Below are positions 53,275-58,167 of a stretch of DNA of 58,167 bases, piece by piece. The position numbers and the translations under genes are program-made. The notes under the pieces are model-generated. The model saw nothing but the letters and a program-made list of their open reading frames with translations. It did not search any database and was not told the origin of the DNA. Each line of letters begins with the position of its first letter. The stretch's first letter is position 1. Source of the stretch: Streptomyces zinciresistens K42 (lineage in GTDB: Bacteria; Actinomycetota; Actinomycetes; Streptomycetales; Streptomycetaceae); NCBI RefSeq assembly GCF_000225525.1, contig NZ_AGBF01000030.1, positions 1-58,167 of the forward strand, read 5' to 3'.

Positions 53275-54580
53275 CCCGCGTCGTGTGCTCGGCCCAACGG
53301 CAATGATCGCCGCTATGCAGGCCGGTATCGTCCTGATGGCCACTCAGGCCAATGCCGCTCCCACACCGTCACCCTCGCCGAGCAAGAGCAACCAACCCTG
53401 CGACCTGCTGATCGGCCCTGCCAAGCAGTACTGCGAGAAGGACAACGGCAACTCCCGCACCACCCCCCTCACCGACCCCACCTCCGCCCTCGACCCCCTC
53501 TCCGCGCTCGCCAAGGGCTGTGCCGAAGCCGCCGCGTGGACCGTCGACAAGCTCAGCCAGGCCGTGAAGGAGACCGCGAGCGTCGACTTCACGAACATCA
53601 CCTTCCTCAAGCACTACGCCGTCGTCTTCGCCGCGTCCGCGATCCTCACCCTCCTGCTGTGGCTGCTCGCCGTCGCCAAGAGGGCCGTGCGCGGCGTCCC
53701 GTTCGCCACCGCCCTGTCGGAGGCCATCGGCTTCCTCTGGCTCACCGTGCTGGCCTCGGCGTTCACCCCGCTCATCCTCTACACCGTCGTCTCGGCGACC
53801 GACGCGGTCAGCGACGTCCTCGCGAAGGCGACCGGCAACCAGACGGACACCTTCTTCGGCACGTTCTCCGAGGCGCTCGCCAAGGGCGACGACATCGGCG
53901 GCGGACCGATCATGCTGATCCTGGTGTCGCTGATCTCCATCCTCGCCGCGGGCGTGCTCTACCTGGAGCTCTACATCCGCGCCGTCCTGCTCTACGTCGG
54001 CGCCCTGCTCGGCGTCGTCGTCTACGCGGGCCTGGTCGACAAGGACCTGTGGGGCCACGTCCGCCGCTGGGCCGGCATCATGATCGCGGTCATCCTGGTC
54101 AAACCGGTCATCGTCATCGTCCTCGGCCTCGCCGGCGCCCTCGCCACCGAGGAGGGCCCCGACTCCCTCGCGGCCGTCGTCTCCGGCCTCGCCATCATCC
54201 TGCTCGCGATCTTCGCCTCGGCGATGATCTACCGCTTCGTCCCCGGCTTCGGCGACGAGATCGCGAACACCCGCAACAACCGCATCATGCGCGGCGCGGA
54301 AGGCAAGGCGGCGGCCGTCATCAGCTCCCCGGCCAGCCTCGTCGCCCAGGGCATCAAGACGCACAGCTCCCGCGCCGACAACAACGGCGGCCAGTCGGGC
54401 GGCGCCCGCCCCGCCAACCCCGTCTCCGGCGGCGTCGCCGCACACAGCTCGCGCTCCTCGAACGGAGGCGGCGGATCCGTCCCCTCCGCCGCACCCGCAC
54501 CCCGGTCGAGCAGCCCGATGAACACCCCTCACGCAGGCAACACCCGCAACAGCAATCCCTCTGGAGGTGACGGGCGTTGA
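53264..54580 (+). CDS. Multispanning membrane protein, VirB6/TrbL-like (438 aa)
   Basis: A signal peptide (AMIAAMQAGIVLMATQANAA) and a Ser/Pro linker with cysteines, followed by about six helices in the middle (YAVVFAASAILTLLLWLLAV, IGFLWLTVLASAFTPLILYT, IMLILVSLISILAAGVLYLE, AVLLYVGALLGVVVYAGLV, IMIAVILVKPVIVIVLGLAG). A low-complexity Ser/Asn/Gly tail of about 90 residues closes it. The layout matches VirB6/TrbL channel components. ATG 53264 has GGAGGG upstream and overlaps the previous gene; the stop overlaps the next start (TTGA). Confidence 0.85.
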   Translation: MPGNPRRVLGPTAMIAAMQAGIVLMATQANAAPTPSPSPSKSNQPCDLLIGPAKQYCEKDNGNSRTTPLTDPTSALDPLSALAKGCAEAAAWTVDKLSQAVKETASVDFTNITFLKHYAVVFAASAILTLLLWLLAVAKRAVRGVPFATALSEAIGFLWLTVLASAFTPLILYTVVSATDAVSDVLAKATGNQTDTFFGTFSEALAKGDDIGGGPIMLILVSLISILAAGVLYLELYIRAVLLYVGALLGVVVYAGLVDKDLWGHVRRWAGIMIAVILVKPVIVIVLGLAGALATEEGPDSLAAVVSGLAIILLAIFASAMIYRFVPGFGDEIANTRNNRIMRGAEGKAAAVISSPASLVAQGIKTHSSRADNNGGQSGGARPANPVSGGVAAHSSRSSNGGGGSVPSAAPAPRSSSPMNTPHAGNTRNSNPSGGDGR

Positions 54581-56133
54581 CGACCGAGTCCCACGTGTCC
54601 CACGTGGTCACGCCCCGCCGCACATATCTGATCGGCCGCGCCCGGCCGAACGCGATCGTCGGCCGCAACCGCGAGTCCGGCGAGATCGCGCTCATCATCG
54701 CCGGCGCGTTCCTCGGAATGATGTGCGGGCTCCTCGTCCCCGTCCTGTCCCTGCGCATCGTGCTCCTCATGGGCTTCCCGCTCATCGCCCTCGCCGCGGT
54801 CTACGTGCCGTACAAGCAGCGGACGTTCTACAAGTGGTTCGAGATCAACCGCAGCTACAAGCGCTCCCTGCGCCGGGGCACCGCCTACCGCTCCGGTGCC
54901 ATGGAGGCGGGCACCCGCGTCGACGGCCGCGAGGTCGAGGTCGGCCCGCCGCCCGGCATCGGCCGCATCACCTGGCTCGCCGCGCCCTTCGGCCCCGACG
55001 AGATCGCCGTCCTGCTGCACGCCGACCGCCGTACGGTCACCGCCGCCATCGAGATCGAGGGCCCCGGCGTCGGCCTGCGCGACTCCGAGGACCAGGAAGC
55101 CCTCGTCGACCGCTTCGGCACCCTGCTCAAGCACGTGGCCAACGGCGACGGCTTCGTGACGCGCCTCCAGATGCTCGCGCGCACCCTGCCGGCCGACCCC
55201 GACGCCCACGCCAAGGACGTCACCGTACGCGGCGACGAGCGCTCCCCCGGCTGGCTCCGGCAGTCCTACGACCAGCTCCAGTCCATGGTCTCCACGAGCA
55301 GCGAACAGCACCGCGCCTACCTCGTGGCCTGTATGCACTACAACCGCGAACTGGCCGCCGAGGCACAGGCGATGGCCCGCGCGGCCCGCCCGCACGGCGG
55401 CAAGGCCGACCGGGACGCGGGCCTCGCGGTCGTGATGGCGCGCGAGCTGACCGACATCTGCTCGCGTCTCCAGGAGGCCGACATCCGCGTACGGCAGCCG
55501 CTCGGCCAGGGCCGGCTCGCCTCGCTGATCCACTCCATGTACGACCCGGACCACCCCATCGACCACATCCAGGCGATGACCAAGCGCAACGCCTGGCCGG
55601 CCGAACTGGACGCCGTGGAGGCCACGTTCCTCCAGGCCAAGACCCGCGAGTCGTCCACCCGCGCGCCCTGGTGCCACGCCACGGCCTGGGTCAAGGAGTG
55701 GCCGATGACCCCCGTCGGCGTCAACTTCCTGGCGCCGCTGCTGGTCCACACCCCGGACGTGATCCGCACGGTCGCCGTCACGATGGACCTCGAACCCACC
55801 GAGATCGCCATCGAGCGCATGCTCACCGAGAAGACCAACGACGAGGCGGAGGCCAGCCGCGCCGCGAAGATGAACCGCACCGTCGACCCCCGCGACGTCG
55901 CCGCCCACAGCCGTCTCGACCAGCGCGGCGAGGACCTCGCGAGCGGCGCGGCGGGCGTCAACCTGGTCGGCTACATCACCGTCTCCTCCCGCAGCCCCGA
56001 GGCTCTGGCCCGCGACAAGCGGACCATCCGGGCGTCGGCCGGAAAGTCGTACCTGAAGCTGGAGTGGTGCGACCGCGAACACCACCGGGCATTCGTCAAC
56101 ACACTTCCCTTCGCCACCGGCATCCGGAGGTAG
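54577..56133 (+). CDS. SCO6880-family T4SS-associated protein (PrgI/VirB3-like helices plus ATPase-N-like domain)
   Basis: Two N-terminal helices (IALIIAGAFLGMMCGLLVPV, and RIVLLMGFPLIALAAVYVPY) with basic flanks, as in VirB3/PrgI proteins, joined to a soluble domain of about 420 residues resembling the N-terminal half of VirB4 ATPases. It lacks a Walker A motif, so the nucleotide-binding half is supplied by the next gene: together the two look like a VirB3-VirB4 pair split in two chains. TTG 54577 has GGAGGTGACGGGCG upstream and overlaps the preceding stop. Confidence 0.86.
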   Translation: MTTESHVSHVVTPRRTYLIGRARPNAIVGRNRESGEIALIIAGAFLGMMCGLLVPVLSLRIVLLMGFPLIALAAVYVPYKQRTFYKWFEINRSYKRSLRRGTAYRSGAMEAGTRVDGREVEVGPPPGIGRITWLAAPFGPDEIAVLLHADRRTVTAAIEIEGPGVGLRDSEDQEALVDRFGTLLKHVANGDGFVTRLQMLARTLPADPDAHAKDVTVRGDERSPGWLRQSYDQLQSMVSTSSEQHRAYLVACMHYNRELAAEAQAMARAARPHGGKADRDAGLAVVMARELTDICSRLQEADIRVRQPLGQGRLASLIHSMYDPDHPIDHIQAMTKRNAWPAELDAVEATFLQAKTRESSTRAPWCHATAWVKEWPMTPVGVNFLAPLLVHTPDVIRTVAVTMDLEPTEIAIERMLTEKTNDEAEASRAAKMNRTVDPRDVAAHSRLDQRGEDLASGAAGVNLVGYITVSSRSPEALARDKRTIRASAGKSYLKLEWCDREHHRAFVNTLPFATGIRR

Positions 56134-56139
56134 GACCTG

Positions 56140-57549
56140 ATGCGGGACCCGCTGTCCGTCCTCACCGAAGCCTTCACGGCCTTCCTCTTCGGGAAGGTCG
56201 AGACGACCCGGTCGCCGGTGCGCACGTCGACGGGCCAGGCCCAGGCGGTCTACCTCCCGACCGCCGCACCCGGCCTCGGCGACTCGGGCGTCATCATCGG
56301 CCGCGAGGTCTACTCCGGGAAGGGCTACATCTACGACCCCTTCCAGCTCTACGGCCAGCAGCTGCCCGCCCCGCACTGGCTGGTGCTCGGCGAGTCCGGC
56401 AACGGCAAGTCGGCCCTGGAGAAGACCTACGTCCTGCGCCAGCTGCGCTTCCGCGACCGGCAGGTCGTCGTCCTGGACGCGCAGGGCGAGGACGGCGTCG
56501 GCGAGTGGAACCTCATCGCCCAGGAGCTGGGCATCACGCCGATCCGGCTCGACCCGACGGCCGCCCTGGACCACGGCATCCGCCTCAACCCGCTCGACCC
56601 CGCGATCACCACGACGGGCCAGCTGGCCCTGCTCCGCACGATCATCGAGGTCGCGCTGGGCCACGGCCTGGACGAGCGCTCGGGCTTCGCGCTGAAGGTC
56701 GCGCACGCCTACGTCAACGAGACCATCGTCGAACGCCAGCCCGTCCTGATGGACATCGTGGAGCAGCTGCGGCACCCCGAGCCGGAGTCCGCCGAGGCGA
56801 TGAACGTCGCCATAGACGACGTACGGGCCTGGGGCCTGGACGTCGCCCTGGTCCTCGACCGCCTGGTCGACGGTGACCTCCGGGGCATGTTCGACGGCCC
56901 GACGACCGTGGGCGTCGACCTCGACGCGCCGCTCACCGTGTTCGACCTGTCCCACATCGACCGGAACTCGATCGCGATGCCGATCCTGATGGCGATCGTC
57001 GGCGTCTGGCTGGAGCACACCTGGATCCGCCCCGACCGGAAGAAGCGCATCTTCCTGGTCGAGGAGGCGTGGCACATCATCAACAGCCCCTTCGTGGCCC
57101 AGCTCTTCCAGCGGCTGCTGAAGTTCGGCCGCCGGCTCGGCCTGTCCTTCGTCGCGGTGGTCCACCACCTGTCCGACGTCGTGGACGGCGCGGCCGCCAA
57201 GGAGGCGGCGGCGATCCTCAAGATGGCCTCGACCAGGACGATCTACGCCCAGAAGGCAGACGAGGCCAGAGCGACGGGACGGGTGCTCGGTCTGCCGCGC
57301 TGGGCGGTGGAGATCATTCCCAGCCTGACGCCCGGCATCGCGGTCTGGGACGTCAACGGCAACGTCCAGGTCGTCAAGCATCTGATCACCGAGAGCGAAC
57401 GCCCCCTCGTCTTCACCGACCGCGCGATGACCGAGTCCTCCGCCGACCTCCCGGACGACGCCCTGCGCGCGGCCGAACTGGAGGCGGAGGAGCGGGCGGC
57501 GGCCTTCGTGGAGCAGCACCTGGGCGACTCCGAATCGACGGTGGCGTAG
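56140..57549 (+). CDS. VirB4/TraE-like ATPase (469 aa)
   Basis: A motor ATPase for substrate or machine assembly. Walker A is GESGNGKSALEKT near residue 86, Walker B is RIFLVEEAWHIINSPF, and the following strand and sensor are LSFVAVVHHLSDVVDG and MASTRTIYAQKADEARATG. The fold is the RecA-like half of VirB4 (HerA/FtsK superfamily). The six-base gap from the SCO6880 gene and the complementary domain content suggest one complex. ATG 56140. Ends with an acidic Glu/Ala helix. Confidence 0.9.
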   Translation: MRDPLSVLTEAFTAFLFGKVETTRSPVRTSTGQAQAVYLPTAAPGLGDSGVIIGREVYSGKGYIYDPFQLYGQQLPAPHWLVLGESGNGKSALEKTYVLRQLRFRDRQVVVLDAQGEDGVGEWNLIAQELGITPIRLDPTAALDHGIRLNPLDPAITTTGQLALLRTIIEVALGHGLDERSGFALKVAHAYVNETIVERQPVLMDIVEQLRHPEPESAEAMNVAIDDVRAWGLDVALVLDRLVDGDLRGMFDGPTTVGVDLDAPLTVFDLSHIDRNSIAMPILMAIVGVWLEHTWIRPDRKKRIFLVEEAWHIINSPFVAQLFQRLLKFGRRLGLSFVAVVHHLSDVVDGAAAKEAAAILKMASTRTIYAQKADEARATGRVLGLPRWAVEIIPSLTPGIAVWDVNGNVQVVKHLITESERPLVFTDRAMTESSADLPDDALRAAELEAEERAAAFVEQHLGDSESTVA

Positions 57550-57563
57550 GGAGCGGAACGGAC

Positions 57564-58167
57564 GTGAGACCGGACGACCGTCGGGACCGGCGGTACGCGG
57601 GACACCGGGAGGGCCAGGGAGGCGTTCCCGACGGCCTGCTGGTCGCGGCACTCGGCTTCCTGCTCGGCATGACCACGCTGGTCTGGACGGCGACCGGCCT
57701 CGCGGGCGTGTTCGCCCGCGGCGCCTGGCCGACCGGCGTCACCTTCACCCGTACGCTCCTCGCCCTGCGGTCCCTGGTCGCCCGGCCGCGCGACATCCCC
57801 GGCGCCTGGCCCGGCACACCGGACGGCCAGTTGCCGGGGTACGGCCTGTTCTGGGGCCTGTTCATCGGCCAGTTGATGGTGCTGGTCGTGCTGACGGTGT
57901 TCGTGCTGGGCACGTTCACGCGCTGGCGCGCGGTCAGGGCGGCCCGCCGCGGCGGGAAGACGGGGCCCGGCGACGAGCCGTGGACCGGCCTCCCGGCACG
58001 GGCCGCGGCCCCCGCCCCTGAGCCGCGCACCGGCCCGGCCCCGGCGACCGGGCCGGACCGGTCCGCCGCGCCACGACCGCCCACGGCACCCGCGCGGCGG
58101 GACGAACGGATCAGTTCCTCCGCACCCACCGACGTCACGTCCGCCACCCGTGCCGAGGACCGGACGG
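57564..58167 (+). CDS. Membrane protein with two N-terminal helices, open at window end (probable VirD4/TraG-like coupling protein)
   Basis: GTG 57564 (GGGAGCGGAAC upstream) opens a frame that runs to the last base. After a basic tail there are two helices (GLLVAALGFLLGMTTLVWTA and GLFWGLFIGQLMVLVVLTVF), then a long Pro/Ala/Arg-rich linker. This N-terminal architecture and the position after VirB4 fit a T4SS coupling ATPase whose motor domain would lie beyond the window; that part is not visible, so the call is provisional. Confidence 0.7.
   Translation, partial: MRPDDRRDRRYAGHREGQGGVPDGLLVAALGFLLGMTTLVWTATGLAGVFARGAWPTGVTFTRTLLALRSLVARPRDIPGAWPGTPDGQLPGYGLFWGLFIGQLMVLVVLTVFVLGTFTRWRAVRAARRGGKTGPGDEPWTGLPARAAAPAPEPRTGPAPATGPDRSAAPRPPTAPARRDERISSSAPTDVTSATRAEDRT

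Noticed and set aside
1..58167. tRNA or rRNA genes and integration sites
   Set aside because: I looked for T-loop GTTCRANNC patterns with acceptor pairing and for long direct repeats flanking the accessory blocks and found none; a covariance-model scan would be decisive.

Overview
The window is chromosomal DNA of a Streptomyces. It is very GC-rich with strong third-position GC bias, uses GTG and TTG starts often, and has many leaderless promoters in which a TANNNT -10 box ends six or seven bases before the start codon. Gene content and order (glnR, mshD, ppk, pst, csoR, nur, rsiG, a devA-like locus) match, from memory, the conserved core region that runs from about SCO4193 down to SCO4126 in S. 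coelicolor. I could not run a database search, so locus equivalences are recollection. About 63 protein genes are supported. No rRNA, tRNA, CRISPR array or intact insertion sequence was seen.

Layout. 1-2.0 kb: a truncated RlmA-type rRNA methyltransferase, a decayed gap and a small HAD protein. 2.2-6.6 kb: an F420-type nitroreductase fused to hemerythrin, then two APH-fold kinase genes, one a tandem double-kinase fusion. 6.8-12.1 kb: the most interesting block, with three paralogous GntR-type regulators of the DevA type. Each is transcribed divergently from a ~60-residue two-helix membrane protein across a short operator-rich spacer, and two HAD phosphatase-like genes are interleaved. 12.3-19.5 kb: an Eis-like acetyltransferase, rsiG (anti-sigma WhiG, with two complete c-di-GMP motifs), dtd, ygfZ, nur, a nitrobindin-like protein, several small conserved genes, and a rhodanese operon preceded by a Cys-containing leader peptide.

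19.8-31.3 kb: envelope and stress functions (DUF2993, a Pro/Gly-rich membrane protein, MoaD-like protein, alpha/beta hydrolase), the nitrogen regulator glnR, a LacI regulator, a secreted HtrA-like protease followed by a two-component system, and a secreted 5'-nucleotidase. 31.4-34.8 kb: mshD (mycothiol synthase) and a YtrA-type GntR/ABC exporter operon behind a 26-bp perfect palindrome. 35.1-45.1 kb: a phosphate block with ppk, a CHAD protein, a Nudix hydrolase, pstSCAB behind PHO-box repeats, and a low-affinity phosphate transporter with its PhoU-like partner on the other strand.

45.3-51.6 kb: csoR with its palindromic operator, small proteins, a lipoprotein, a secreted bicovalent-type flavoprotein, a PAP2 phosphatase, a lytic transglycosylase/NlpC hydrolase and a DUF1330 protein. 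51.9 kb to the end: a chromosomal type IV secretion-like cluster (small membrane protein, VirB8-like anchored protein, VirB6-like multispanning protein, SCO6880-family protein, VirB4-like ATPase, and a membrane protein that runs off the window).

Functionally the window joins phosphate supply and storage, nitrogen control, metal sensing (Ni, Cu), sulfur transfer, thiol redox and envelope stress with developmental regulators (rsiG and the devA-type module).
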